A stretch of DNA of 64,000 nt from Takakia lepidozioides (GCA_030704615.1 CM060733.1:34968001-35032000); one strand, 5' to 3'; positions 21,181 to 33,384 are shown, numbered from the stretch's first letter. Made by a program: numbers and translations. Notes: generated from the letters alone by a model not told the origin.

Positions 21181-24100
21181 GCCTACTTTGCCAGTGCCAC
21201 CTAGTCTGGCGCTGCCCCTTGTGCCTCGTAATGAACCAGATTTGCTCTTACCTACCTCCCACCTCCCTGGTTTTGAACCTCGGTTATGATCTCCCATGTT
21301 CTTTGCCTTCTCCTTCCGTTTCTCTTCAATTTCTTTGCATTTGATTGCCTCAAGCTTCTCTCTGCTTGAAGTTAAGGCCTCCAGAGTTTCACCCTTACGC
21401 ATTGCCTCTTCAAGTTGCCCAGCCAGTACTTGATCGCGCTTTGTCACCAAGCTTGTCACCATGCCTGCATCCATCCTCAGCGTCTCTCCTATTCAACACT
21501 TGAACAAACATGACACACCATTTAAGCAAAGAGGCCTGTACAAATCTGCTTCTGGGAGTCACATCAAGAAACCTACCTTTGGCTCCCATGCGTGCGGTCC
21601 TTCCCGTGCGATGCAAGTAATCAATCTGCATTCAGAGACATACGTGGTGGGCACTGATCACCCTCAAGCTACTACTTGTAGACAAGGAAGAACTCGACCT
21701 GCCTACTAGAGATAATGGCTAGACAATGAAACATACTGTCTTGTGAAGGACTAATCTGACAACAACAAGAAGGTGCACAGCCACCAAACAAGGACAAAAC
21801 TACAACATTCTTGATGGGAGCACACATGACGCTGGTGAGCTTGTTATTGTTTGCAATGCCAGAAATGTGGGGTTCTACTCACAGGGTTGAGAGGAAAGTC
21901 AAACATGATAACATGGTCCACCACCAGGTCCAGACCACGTGCTGCCAGATCTGTGCAAACCAATGCAGGCACCGAATCCTCATCATGTTCTCCTTTGAAC
22001 TTGTTCAAGTTTTCCACCCTGCCTCATGACCAACGATACCTTCATGTATCAGTTTGCAAGCTCACTACATGTGTAGACACTGCCACAAAACACGTTCCCT
22101 CTTTGGGGTGGACAACCCGGCTCTTTCTTTTCTCAAAGAGCAATTTAAATGAACAGGCATCAATAAAAGCAAACCCAAAGCAGGAAAGAGAAGGTACCGC
22201 TCTGCTGCAGGAATTGCCCCATGATAGTTAATAGAGGCAGTGCCACATTCACACAAGAAGTGATCCACAGCACGACATGAGCTCAGTGTGCTGCAGAAAA
22301 CCATCACTCTGTTGCCTTTTGCAAGGCTGGGCTCTAGTACCTGGTCACCACCATCTTTGTCATCCCAGAGTGTACTCAAATTGATTGGTATAAACTCCTT
22401 CCCCAAGACTGCAGAACTATCTTGAAAATTTATGAACTGGTCACCTGAGACACTAATCCATTGTCGTACAGCATCCACAATCAGACACTGCTTGTGACAT
22501 CATAACGTAGCAACTATAAAAGTCACACACAACACAATATCTCGAGTAACAAAAGATGTAACCATCAAAGTCCTATCTTCTGTAAAACAATTTGACGCTC
22601 CCCCCTAGCCTAAAACTTAGGGACAAGCACTTGCCTGTAAAAGAGCTTCAAGTTTGTTCTCATTGCCAGCAAGGCGAATGAAGTCATGGCGGGCTGCTGA
22701 CACTTTTTTGTGCAAAGTGGATGTGTGAATGTGTCTGATGCCAGGGAACTCCTCATCCAACAGCTTTTGCACCACCTTTAGACACCCACATGTGGTATGC
22801 TTGTCATGCCTGCATCAACATGCCTATAGAACAGGTGGCCTCACAATACACAAGAATAACTAAAGAGCCTGGGCTAACCAATGCTTTGCAGTAAGGGTAC
22901 CAGGCATACCTTTGTGATGGTGGCAGTCACTAGAACAGTTTGAAAGCCCCCACCAGACTGCTTAGAGCGGTTGCGCAGTGGACCCAAAAACTTCCTTACT
23001 TCAGATCCAAATCCACGGTCAAACATGGTATCGGCCTCATCCAACACCTGCCTCAACCAAGCGGTTGTTGTTACCGTGCACGTGCTGAGGACAGAACTTC
23101 CATTGAAATGTACAGTGTGCCCCTATTCAACAATCTTAGGACGTAGGATAAGCCTCAAACTCTGTTTAGAGTCTCAAGGCATGCATGCCTCAATTTCATA
23201 TAGTGAACCAAATGCACCTACACCACGATTCTCAGGTAGGAAGGCCATAAGGAGTAAAACAATGAAGCTCACCACATACTTGAGATCACCATAGGCCATG
23301 TGGCCCTGCTCCACATGCATGAGCAGCCTGCCTGGGGTCGCAACCAATAGATCAACTGCTGTATTCAAGGAATCCTCTTGTGGCTTCATCCGACTCCCTC
23401 CCCCAACCATAGCTGCACGGAACCGGGCAGAATGGCATATTGATTTGGCCACATGAAACACCTGCAGCCAACAATGTAACAACTTACTTAATTGGAACAT
23501 TACCAGGACCTCCATCCTCAATTCATGGACCTCCACATTTGCACAATAAGTTGGGCCAAAGGAACTACCAGAGAATTATTAGTTCTGCTTCACTAAAGTG
23601 AGTTCTGCAAGTGTCAATAATGAGGATGGCTGTAAAGGTCCTCCTAGCAAATTATGTGAGAGTGAAGAAACTACAATGTTCAGCCCATACCATGTTACAT
23701 AGTGGTTTGAGTTTTAAGCATCATACGGCAAAGAGTCTTTGCTTCATATGACCTTTTAGAGATGCACTTGACAAAATGGCCCATATGTCGAAGGTTCAAT
23801 CATACAATGAACCATACCTGAGAAAATCCCCTTGCACAATCAATAGATACCCATGCAGCATAGAAAATAGGGGGAAACTAAGACCTGCTCAGCAAGCTCT
23901 CTGGTGGGACATAGAACGACAGAACGAGGTCTTCTAGGCCTAGTTGATTTCCCTGCTTCTGCTTCCTCCCTTCTCAAGGCCTGCATCACAACCTTCGCTA
24001 GTCAGACACAAAGGCCCCAGTGTACAAGGAGGGTTCCAGTCAATGCAACCCTTGAGCAATTTGACTAGAGGAGTTCCCCTCAGTACTTCAAAGGTGAGGT

Positions 24101-25053
24101 CATCACAGGATCCAGAAATGGATCTCACTCACAAATGACATTGATTGTTTTATTATCGAAAGCAAGATGGGCAAATGTTTGTTCGCAAGCAACTTGAAAG
24201 CCATGTGTCCTTTTCGTTTCAGAGAAATTGGAAGGATCTCATGGCAACTTGGCCTTGTGTTCCCCATCCTTCAGGTAACTAATAGAGGGTTCTTCTCAAA
24301 GTGCTGTAAGCAGTCAAGGTGAAGAACAAAGGGATGTTGGCTATCAAGGCCAGGCAAGCGTCACAAGGGGTGTGAACAAGTCACTCTAGTAAGAATCGCA
24401 TTGCCAACCCACCCTTGCTTTTGTATCTTCAGTAGTGTAGGAAGGCTAATCATCGACTGCCTCATTCAGACATGTCACAAATTTCAATGTTTATGATGCT
24501 ATGAACCCCAGTTTTTCAAAAGATTGAATACCTGAACAATGGGGAGCATGTAAGCAAGGGTCTTGCCCGAGCCTGTATGTGATGCTATCACTACGCTCTC
24601 CCCAGCCAACACCGCCGGAATTCCAAGGGCCTGCACTTCTGTGGGTTCAGAGAGGCCCAATTCGTTCACTGCCAGCATAAGCTCAGGGTCGAGACCAAGT
24701 TGCTGGAAGGAAGTGGGAAGTGGAGCAGGTTCCTTGTGTTCCTTTGGTGGCCGCAATTGCGTCGCAGCCTTGGATAAATCTCGCATCTGTCTTGCTCTCA
24801 ACCTCTCTAGCGGGGAAGCCACCTTTATAACGGGAGGGGCTTCCGTTGTGAAGTCAGAATGGGTTGCCTTAACCATACACCTAAATGCAGCATTCCATGG
24901 TGACCATTTGCCTGCCCAGTAATCACAACCATTGTGGAAGCGAGACGGGCTGAAAGACACAGTCGACATGTGGCGAGACAGCAAGACCGTCGTGGTAGCT
25001 GAGCGCAGACCCAAAACCCTTCCCGCCATAGCTAACTTCCGGCACCCCAACAT
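21136..25053 (-). CDS. RH39: DEAD-box RNA helicase 39-like, probably plastid-targeted
   Basis: Nine exons on the minus strand are 25053-24532, 23980-23885, 23461-23273, 23047-22910, 22775-22635, 22340-22198, 22018-21883, 21625-21577 and 21464-21136. They sum to 1,743 nt, a 580-residue protein with every junction in frame. Domains in order are an Arg/Ser/Thr-rich organelle-type leader (about residues 1-60), Q motif ([11 protein letters not shown]...TEVQALGIP), motif I SHTGSGKT, Ia PTRELAEQ, Ib ATPGRL, II DEAD, III TAT (usually SAT), [11 protein letters not shown] and [21 protein letters not shown], and a basic Lys/Gly/Ser-rich tail. The combination [22 protein letters not shown] and [13 protein letters not shown] is characteristic of Arabidopsis RH39, which acts on chloroplast 23S rRNA processing; that role is inferred here. 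Intron 5 begins with GC instead of GT. Earlier in-frame ATGs are absent; 25,053 is the first. The gene's 3' end is duplicated downstream. Confidence 0.93.
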
Positions 25054-25394
25054 GGTTTATCGCACGCCTGTTTCCACTCTCCCATTGTTCATTCCCCCAT
25101 TGTACAGCCCAAAGGGTTGTGAAGACGAGTATCGAGCTTGGTGGAGATGCGACGATACTTCAAACTACGCTCTTCTTAGAGCTATAGAATGAGTATTCCA
25201 TAGTATGGGCTATCCTCGGCACCCGCTCTCCCATACATACTCTCACAAGTATATGGCTCAATCTGATGCAGCCGTTTATTTTGTTTTATTTTGTTTTGTC
25301 TCGTCTCTTTTGAGTTCGTTTCGCAGCTCGGCTCTTTGTTCTCAGTTTTCTGGGGAATCTACTATGGGTCTTGTGCGGAGCCTTTGTTTAGTAC
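25054..25394. other. Upstream region of RH39-like gene
   Basis: No gene. It starts T/G-rich sequence reading away from RH39. No TATA box stands out. The RH39 promoter should lie here. Confidence 0.4.
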
Positions 25395-25850
25395 AGATAT
25401 TGTTTGGCGTGCTGTTCCTCCAGTTTTAGGTTGCTGTAGTGTTCGATCCTTTCTTCCTCGACTTCCTTTGCGGTTTATCCTGGGACAGTGGTTCTCTTTT
25501 TTGCATTTCGCCTCTTTTCTCTTGTGCTCATCTCGTTTTCTTAGGGTTCCTGTGTGAGTGTTGTTATTTGGAGGTTTCTGAAGGCCTCTGCCGCTCTCCG
25601 CCTGGTCACTTGTCTTTAAGTGGGTGTTACTATCTTCTTTTAAAGCTTCTTTTCTGCATTATTAGTGGCTTCAGCTTGTTTTTTAGTATAGATCTCGTTT
25701 GGCGTGCTGTTCGCCTAGTCTCGGTGGTGGTCGCTGTAGTGTTCGTTCCTATTCTCATTTTGCTTTTCTCCTCTTGCCTTTCGTGTTCATCTCGTTTTTA
25801 GGGTTACTGGGTGTGTGGTGTCACTCTGGTGGTCTCTGCAAGCCTCTGCT
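25395..25850 (+). repeat. Imperfect tandem duplication, ~290-bp step
   Basis: gtttggcgtgctgtt, gctgtagtgttcg, tcatctcgtttt and tagggtt occur in the same order at about 25,409-25,550 and 25,697-25,810. The sequence is T-rich on the plus strand and gives spurious hydrophobic reading frames. Confidence 0.75.
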
Positions 25851-25979
25851 GTTCTTTGCCAGGCCTATAAGTAGCCCCCTAGTGATGTCAGAAATCAAAA
25901 GGAGTATTGACGTGGGCATGCGATTGCATGAGCTGAAGATTTATCAGCATTGACTGTGCAGGTGCCAATTGAGCATATG

Positions 25980-26640
25980 TTGATCCGGTGACGAACATCT
26001 CCTAGGTGCAGGATGATGGCTACATTGCAATTGGCAGAAATGCTCTGGCCAATAATGACACCACTATTTAGACTCTTCGATACTTCCCTGAGCCGATGTG
26101 GAAGAATTGCTATGTTTTGCAGCCTGTACAGGCAGACAACACTTCCTTGATTCGTGCAGCATTCGATAATATCGATCACCCCAATTCTACTTCTCTTACG
26201 CATACTTTGGCAAGCAGATAGGGTCAGCGACAGTACCCCTTTCGCTCAAACATAAGCTGCTTGCTTGCAAGCAAAATCTATCATGGTGGCTATCTAGTTT
26301 GTCAGGTGGACGAAATCATAAACAGATGAGACCGCATATACTATCAGGCCTTCTTCAGGAGATTGTGAACTCAAACCTAGGTCAAAATTTCCACATTTAG
26401 CGTATGCGGAAGGTTGCGGAGTTAGCAATAAAGTGTTTGGAACCCAAAGGCCTCCCCTGCATGCCAACGATGAGAGAAGTGGTAGAGTGTCTAGGAGGTG
26501 CAATCGCAGGGGAAAAAGATCATTATCTTGTGGATCGATCTCAAGAAGTGTCTACTGCCTCGTCAGGGATAGTTGACCAGATAAACTCCATTCGCTTCAA
26601 CTGCAGATACTTGGAAGTCTTTGACCTCAAGGGATAGAGC
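25980..26640 (+). pseudogene. Malectin-like receptor kinase remnant 1
   Basis: With frame changes, the plus strand reads DDGYIAIGRNALANNDT and LRYFPEPMWKNCYVLQPVQ, then SLIRAAF, the core of a malectin-like ectodomain of plant receptor kinases (about 26,008-26,170). Directly after comes MRKVAELAIKCLEPKGLPC, PTMREVVECLGGA and a short tail to a stop (26,404-26,637). This is the end of the kinase domain (subdomain XI) and C-terminal tail. The transmembrane segment and most of the kinase are missing, so internal deletion has joined the two ends. Not functional. Confidence 0.75.
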
Positions 26641-28270
26641 CGACAATGTAAGATCATAGATGAATGGCCTCCAAGGTGCTACTGATAACTTTTAGAAGGT
26701 CATAGATAAATGGCCTGCAAAGATAGAACCCAACGGTGGGCCAATTGAAAAAAGTCATGAGCCTTGTGCAGGCTCATTGAATGCTTGTAGGGTCATAGAA
26801 AGGGACAAAGGTTGGAAGAAATAATGAAACTCACACATGACTTTATTTAGAGACCCTCGACCAACCAAAGAGAGGTGGACGCCAAATCGGAGTAGTCTGA
26901 ATGAGACCGCACACAATGATAATACACCACATGTGGTATGTACGATGTACAGTGACCTATGACCACACATGCAATATTTGCCAAATGTTATAGGGTTATG
27001 GGTATCTTCCATCTGGTTCCACAACTTTGTTATTACAGTCGACCCTGCCTTATTGTTACCTGCTTATGTGTTATTTCACTATAAATGTTCCGGTTTTGAT
27101 ACTCTGCAAAAAAAGAAATACACTAGAAACCATGTCGAGAGTGTTAAGTGGTTAATTGTAACGCACCTCCTTAGTAGTTAGATTTCATAGAGAGACGTCC
27201 CCAAAATAGAGCATCCATTCATGCTCATCTGAAATAGAGCATCCATTCATCCATTCATGAGGTTCTTGACACTTTACATTTATATCTTGCGCAGCAAAAC
27301 ACCGATACTAGTGCTTGTCACTTGAAGTGTTTGGCAATCTAGAAGGAAGTGATTTTAGCTAGGCATTCTACTTGTCGACAAACCGACATTCTTTCATATT
27401 TTCAACCTACTCAATGGTTAAATGTTATCTTTCATTGGCAGGACCTGGTTTACTGTGCCTCTTGTAAATGATAATTTAAGAAAATTCTCCCTGCTTTCCG
27501 GTTATATGTGATACCTGGCTATCTGTTAGAAATTTCATACTCTATTGCCTAACATTACAGCAGGGCCGACTGTAGAATCACGCACATTTATATAAAAGCA
27601 CAATGTTGAATGGCAATGAGTGAACTCTACGAAATTACTGGTAAAGAGCGTGCCATTAATTTTTCTTCGTGTGTTATCTTTCCAAAAAATAATGGCAGTT
27701 TTTTTTTTATGTCAGAAGAGGTGCCATTTCTGGACCCTTCCCATGGGTGAGGTAACGGATGTTGAGATCATAAGAAACTTTCAGCTTTTTCCCTCAAAAA
27801 GGAAACCGGTGAGCTTAAACCTGTGAGTCCACATCCAAGGCTGTCGCAGTGATCAGAAATCCTATTATGTACAAGCTGGCCAAGTGCAGAAGCTATGTCC
27901 ATCCTCCCAGCTCTCCCTATAGTACTCAACGTCATATGCCTAGAATTAGCTGAGACAACCATAGCATAACTGCATGCGCAACTTAAATATCTCCAACTAC
28001 TATTCAAGTACTTTCACTTGAGTCACTAAGTCTAACTGGAGCTAACTGAGGCTTATCATTGCCGTTAAGTATGACTAATCAGCACTGCTATTATATGAGT
28101 AACTCCAGCTTTGCAATGAACTTTGAACGGATGAAATATGTTGATAACTTCATCCTGCATGGATGGAAACGTCCCTAAGTGTCTGGTCAAAAGCTCTTCG
28201 AAAGTTCTTCAAGCGGATAGATACAGATAGGCGTAAGCCTCACAAGTAGACTGCGAGACTATTGTGTCTA
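26641..28270. other. Spacer, no gene
   Basis: Parts at 26,690-26,900 and 27,890-28,020 have counterparts at 38,740-38,815, 39,665-39,860 and 39,860-39,980 in unit 2. A short direct repeat aatagagcatccattcat lies near 27,205 and 27,233. No coding sequence recognised. Confidence 0.6.
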
Positions 28271-28275
28271 TATTG

Positions 28276-28338
28276 TTGACCACGACACGTCGTTTGAGAC
28301 TCTTGAGGACCAAGTAGTTGGTGACGGGCTACTATAAA
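28276..28338 (+). promoter_or_regulatory. Promoter elements of MiAMP1-type gene 1
   Basis: W-box TTGACC at 28,276-28,281 is followed by an ACGT core in gacacgtcg (28,287-28,290), and a TATA box ctataaaac at 28,332-28,340. The block is kept nearly unchanged in unit 2. W-boxes bind WRKY factors, so defence-related induction is plausible but inferred. Confidence 0.65.
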
Positions 28339-28546
28339 ACCTGCTTCTTGGCTGCTGGAAGCCAGGCTCTTCCAAAGCTGGTGTCTGCTATCTCCTGCAA
28401 CCCTGCCGCTTGCCTAATCCAAGCCTTCATTTGCTCCACTGGAGGCTGCAACAGCTGTTGTCTCACCTGCATTGCTCTTCTTGTTCCAGTGAGATAGCAA
28501 CACTCCTTGACGTGCTTGTTGTGTATTGAATCTGATGTGGTCACAG

Positions 28547-28739
28547 GTCAGGATATGTAGGTGGTGACATATTTGGAGTGGGACCATTTAATCAGGATGT
28601 TCATGAAGATCATAATGCTTGACAAACTGTATGATCTCCTGATCATTGTGTTCATGTTCAGGCTGCCTTGCACACTTGATGGAGATCAAGGATTGCTGAA
28701 ACTGTACTGATGTGATTTGTTTCTCTCCGTTCATCGCAG
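28547..28739 (+). other. Putative 5'UTR intron of MiAMP1-type gene 1
   Basis: A pyrimidine tract and cgcag acceptor (ending 28,739) lie 22 bp before the ATG. A matching donor is likely cacag|gtcagg at 28,547. The same signals are conserved in unit 2. The leader upstream would start about 30 bp after the TATA box. Confidence 0.5.
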
Positions 28740-28761
28740 GCTAGCTTGCACATAACCCACC

Positions 28762-29082
28762 ATGGCAGCAAGCGGCAAGGGGCTGGTAATCCTCAGCTTG
28801 GGTGCACTGATGGTGCTCGTGATGATGGCCCAGCCTGCGGAAGCGAGCAGTTTCGTTGTGTGGGAAGGATCTGGTTGCACCGGGAACACTGCAACACTCA
28901 ACGCCTGTGGGTGCAGCGACGTGCCCGCCGGTTTCAATGGCGGCTACTCGTGGACATACGAGGGCCAGACCAGTGCAGCCTACAACAGCGCTGGGTGCAG
29001 TGGCGTCTCGCAGACACAGTTCAGTGGCAGTGTCAGTGATTGCAGTGGGTTCGGATGGCAGAGCTTTTTTATCCAATGCTAA
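28762..29082 (+). CDS. MiAMP1-family antimicrobial peptide, copy 1
   Basis: A 106-residue secreted peptide. Residues 1 to about 28 form a signal peptide (basic start, LVILSLGALMVLVMMA core, PAEA cleavage site). The mature part starts SSFVVWEGSGC and has six cysteines in the MiAMP1 spacing (C; C-G-C; C; C; C-terminal C). It carries the family signatures NACGCSD, AGCSGV, FGWQS and the C-terminal FIQC. The family folds as a Greek-key beta-barrel with three disulfides and inhibits fungi; it is known from Macadamia, conifers and early-diverging plants. The ATG at 28,762 gives a perfect signal peptide, so the start is secure. Copy 2 at 40,742 differs at eight residues, seven of them in the mature part. 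Confidence 0.93.
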   Translation: MAASGKGLVILSLGALMVLVMMAQPAEASSFVVWEGSGCTGNTATLNACGCSDVPAGFNGGYSWTYEGQTSAAYNSAGCSGVSQTQFSGSVSDCSGFGWQSFFIQC

Positions 29083-29636
29083 ACATCGATCTAAGACGTA
29101 ATCCTGGAGCTCAAGGATGCCGATCAGAGGGACATACAGATCAGAGGACACTGTACGTCACTCAGATTGGATGTCGGGCTTCGTAGGGAACCCCTGGCGC
29201 ACAATCTTAAATAATCTTATGTACGTCGTGTGAATGACTAAAATTTGTGATGTACGTGTGGTGTTTGGACATCGAACCAGTTACCACATCTTAATTTGGA
29301 AATGTTTTATATAAATGTCAAAGTTCGAAGACAGAGATATGGCGGAGTAAGGTACCCCTCAGGGCCTTCCATGGGGTTCAAGCCCGAGACCTCGGTTGCT
29401 CTTGGGTTTTCACCATTTCTCAAATTTGTTATATATATGAGTGCCTAGGAAAGTTCCAGAGCTGCTTTCCATGCTAATTCTACACAAATTTTCCTAAACA
29501 GCAGAATCCCAAGTCAAAAAGATCTCTACAGTCAAGCAGCCTCATATTGAAGTGCAGGTCTTTGCTTTCTATTTCGCTACTAAGCGAGAAACCTGAGGCC
29601 TGAAAATCGTCCAGGGCCTCCTTGGCGAACCTAAGT
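29083..29636 (+). other. 3' flank of MiAMP1-type gene 1
   Basis: Holds the 3' UTR and downstream sequence also present after copy 2 (for example ggaacccctggcgcacaatc and aatttggaaatgttttatat). No additional gene. Confidence 0.7.
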
Positions 29637-29739
29637 GGCCCCCTAGTGATGTCAGGAAATCAAAAGGAGTATTGGCACGGGCATGCGATTGCATGAGCTG
29701 AATTGCGGGATTTATCAGCATTGACTGTGGTGCCAGTCA

Positions 29740-30190
29740 AGCATATGTTGATCTTGTGACGAACATCTCATGAGTCCCGGATGATGACTACATTGCAACT
29801 GGTAAAATGCCCTGGGTAATAATGACACAACTCTTCATACTCTTCGATACTTGCCCGAGTCGCGGGGGAAGAATTGCTATGTTTTGCAGCCTGTACAGGC
29901 AGAGAACACTTACTTGATATTGATCACCCCAATATTACTTAGACTCTTACGCATACCTTGGCAAACAGATAGGGTTAGCAACATTACCCCTTTTGCTCAA
30001 ACATAAACTGCTTGCTTGGTGGCTATCTAGTTCCTCAAGTGGACGAAATCGCATCTACAATCAGGCCTTCTTAAGCAGATCCCCAACCGGGTCAAAATTT
30101 CCACATGGATAGTATGCGGAAGGTTGCCGAGTTAGCAATAAAAGTGTTTGGAACCCAAAGGCCTCCCCAGTCCAAGTTGTACAGTGTATA
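29740..30190 (+). pseudogene. Malectin-like receptor kinase remnant 2
   Basis: Same sequence as 25,980-26,470 with more decay. It has KNCYVLQPVQAENT-type words near 29,870, missing bases after them, and atgcggaaggttgccgagtt near 30,115. It stops at the junction about 30,190, and a tail piece appears at 38,343. Confidence 0.75.
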
Positions 30191-30199
30191 GGGGTTGCA

Positions 30200-30500
30200 A
30201 TCAATATATGAAGCTTGTTTTGTTTTGTCCTGGCCCAGGCCAGCGTGCTGGGTGCCGTCGATGAAGAGGGGTGCACTGGCTCGGTCTCGACCAGCAGTGT
30301 GTGTTGGAGACGTCGAATTTCAAGTGCTTTAGGTCGCTGGGAATTCGTGAAAGATGGCAAAGTGGGCTTTCTGGGAGCCCTTCGGGTGAGATTTGGAATT
30401 TCAAGTACTGGAAATTCACAAAAAATAGCAAATTGGGCATTCCTGGGACAATGGTTGGAGCCTCTACAGGAGAGATAGGAAGATAATAGGAATAATGTAA
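30200..30500. repeat. Repeat block flanking the inserted region, left copy
   Basis: gagatttggaatttcaagtact, caaaaaatagcaaa and gcaaagtgggctttc-type words recur at 37,990-38,130. The two blocks bracket the array-plus-transposase region in the same orientation and may mark its edges. Confidence 0.6.
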
Positions 30501-30689
30501 GAACTTAATGCAAGCGGACGGTCCACCCGTACCGCCGGTTCTTCGCCTCCGGCAGACATCCAAAGGCAGCCGGCTGGGCTCGGTCAATCCCTCCCCACCC
30601 CGCCCTCATCCCACCGGCGTCGTCGGCCCCTGCGTGGTCGTTCTGCGACACCAGTCCGCCGCTTACAGCAGTCCGCCAGTTTCGTGTAA

Positions 30690-33160
30690 CCCCCGCCCCG
30701 GGTTCAACCATCACCCCCATATAACCCTCTGTAACTCCGCCGAGTGTAACCCACACCACCATGTAACCCTCTGTAACCCATATAACCCCATGACCCTCTG
30801 TAACCCATGTAACCCTCTATAACACCGCAGAGTGTCACCCCCACCCCTATGTAACCCTCACTACATGTAACCCTCGGTAACACTTTGCCCCATGTAACCC
30901 TCTGTAACACCGCAGAGTGTAATCCTCACTCCATGTAACCCTCTGTAACCCTTTGTAACCCATGTAATCCTCTGTGACCCTCTGTAACCCATGTAACCCT
31001 CTGTGACCCTTTGTAACCCTCACTACCATGTAACCCTCTGTAACACTGTAGAGTGTCACTCTCATCCGTATGTAACCCTCACTCCATGTAACCCTCTCTG
31101 ATCCTCTGTAACCCATGTAACCCTCTGTAACCCATGTAACCCTCTGTGACCCTCTATATCCCTCACCAGGTGTAACCTTTACCACCATGTAACCCTCTGT
31201 AACACCGCAGAGTGTCACCCTCGCCACCATGTAACCCTCCGTAACCCTCACAAACCCTCTGTGACACCGCAGAGTGTCACCCTCATCCCATGTAACCCTC
31301 ACAAACCCTCTGTGACACCGCAGAGTGTCACCCTCATCCCATGTAACCCTCACAAACCCTCTGTGGCTCTGTAACCCATGTAACCCTCTGTAACACCGCA
31401 GAGTGTCGCCCTCACCTCTTATGTAACCCTCACTCCATGTAACTCTCTGTAACCTATGTAACCCTCTGTGACCCTTTGTAACCCTCACCACCATGTAACC
31501 CTCTGTAACACCGCAGAGTGTCACCCTCACCCCTATGTAACCCTCATTCCATGTAACCCTCTCTGACCCTCTGTAACCCTCACCACCATGTAACCCTCTG
31601 TAACCCATGTAACCCTCCGTGACCCTCTATATCCCTCACCAGGTGTAACCCTTACCACCATGTAACCCTCTGTAACACCGCAGAGTGTCACCCTCGCCAC
31701 CATGTAACCCTCACTCCATGTAACCCTCACAAACCCTCTGTGGCTCTGTAACCCATGTAACCCTCTGTAATACCGCAGAGTGTCGCCCTCACCCCTTATG
31801 TAACCTCACTCCATGTAACCCTCTGTAACATCGCGGAGTGTCACCCTCACCCCTTATGTAACCCTCACTCCACGTAACCCTCTGTAACCCATGTAACCCT
31901 TTGTGACCCTTTGTAACCCTCACCACCATGTAACCCTCCGTAACACCGCAGAATGTCACCCTCACCCCTATGTAACCCTCACTCCATGTAACCCTCTGTG
32001 ACCCTCTGTAACCCATGTAACCCTCTGTGACCCTCTATAACCCTCACCAGGTGTAACCTTCACCACCATGTAACCCTCAGTAACCCTCTGTAACACCGTA
32101 GAGTGTCACCCTCACCCCTGTGTAATCTCACTCCATGTAACCCTCTGTGACCCTCTGTGACCCTCTGTAACCCTCACCACCATGTAACCCTCACTCCATG
32201 TAACCCTCACAAACCCTCTATGGCTCTGTAACCCATGTAACCCTCTATAACACCACAGAGTGTCGCCCTCACCCCTTATGTAACCCTCACTCCATGTAAC
32301 CCTCTGTAACCCATGTAACCCTCTGTGACCCTTTGTAACCCTCACAACCATGTAACCCTTTGTAACACCGCAGAGTGTCACCCTCACTCCTATGTAACCC
32401 TCATTCCATGTAACCCTCTCTGACCCTCTATAACCCTCACCACCATGTAACCCTCTGTAACACCGCAGAATGTAACCCTCACTCCATGTAACCCTCTCTG
32501 ACCCTCTGTAACCCATGTAACCCTCTGTGACCCTCTATAACCCTCACTAGGTGTAACCTTTACCACCATGTAACCCTCAGTAACCCTCTGAAATACCGTA
32601 GAGTGTCACCCTCACCCCTGTGTAACCCATGTAACCCTCTGTGACCCTCTGTGACCCTCTGTAACCCTCACCAAGTGTAACCCTCACCACCATGTAACCC
32701 TCCGTAACCCGTTTATCCCTCTGTAACACCGCTGAGTGTCACCCTCACTCCATGTAATCCTCCCATGTAACCCTATGTCACCCTCTGTAACCCATGTACC
32801 CCCATGACCCTCTGTAACCCTTTGTAACCCATGTAACCCTATGTTACTCCGCGGGGTGTAACCCTCACTCCATGTTATCCTGCATCGTGTAACCCCAATG
32901 TAAGCTTGTATCATGTTATCCCATATACCCCTCTCCGTGTAACTCCAGTTCCTCGTAACCCCATCATCCTTGTAACCCTCTACACGTTAGCCCTTTAGCT
33001 CCGCCTGTGTAACCCTCATTGTGCAACTCTCACATTGTAACCCCACCATGTAACCCCGATACTGTATCAATCCCCTCCGTGTAACCCCCGATTGTGTCAC
33101 TCATAGCTCGTGTCACCCCGGATCCTTTATCCCCAACGCATGTCACCCCTGTTCGTGTAG
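30690..33160 (+). repeat. Long minisatellite of TGTAACCC-type units, left array
   Basis: About 2.5 kb composed almost wholly of variants of a ~10-bp word (tgtaaccctc, tgtgaccctc, tgtaacccat). Irregular higher-order units contain caccgcagagtgtcaccctc. Within these, gtgacac-cgcaga-gtgtcac can form a 7-bp hairpin (for example near 31,260). It is preceded by a GC-rich stretch (30,510-30,690). Minus-strand reading frames of up to 253 codons over it are repeat artefacts. Units become more divergent toward 33,160. Confidence 0.92.
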
Positions 33161-33384
33161 CCCTTTGGTGCCCGGCAAAAATTGGCGGGCTCCAAGAGGT
33201 GTCAGATATTTTGAATTCAAACCTGGGTTATACGATTCGGTGACATCAAAACCCACGTGTAACTCCATCATCATCGCTTATCATTTTCACCAGGTCCGCA
33301 GACGACGTGCAGTCCCGAGGGCTCCGCTGCGTTGCCCGCGTGTGTTATGCGATTTGTACTGTACTGGTGGTACTGTTGCTGCTA

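Larger units (their letters stand above)
25870..29636 (+). repeat. Segmental duplication, unit 1
   Basis: Starts at gccccctagtgatgtcag and ends just before the second occurrence of that word (29,637). Contents in order are a receptor-kinase remnant, a spacer with tccatcctcccagctctcc (about 27,895), the peptide-gene upstream region, the MiAMP1-type gene, and a 3' flank. The same order occurs in unit 2. Confidence 0.85.

Noticed and set aside
25205-25953. Hydrophobic plus-strand frames that look like membrane proteins
   Set aside because: T-rich duplicated non-coding DNA. Overlapping frames are all open and no family features appear.
30847-31608. 253-codon minus-strand reading frame with GYRGLHG/RVTWSEGY repeats
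   Set aside because: It is a translation of the TGTAACCC minisatellite. Other frames are equally open, composition is repeat-driven, and there is no start context or domain.
33307-33384. Signal-peptide-like start of the transposase (VLVVLLLLMACAAA)
   Set aside because: The frame there begins with GTG, not ATG. The first ATG is 33,385, inside the hydrophobic stretch, and a secreted transposase makes no sense.
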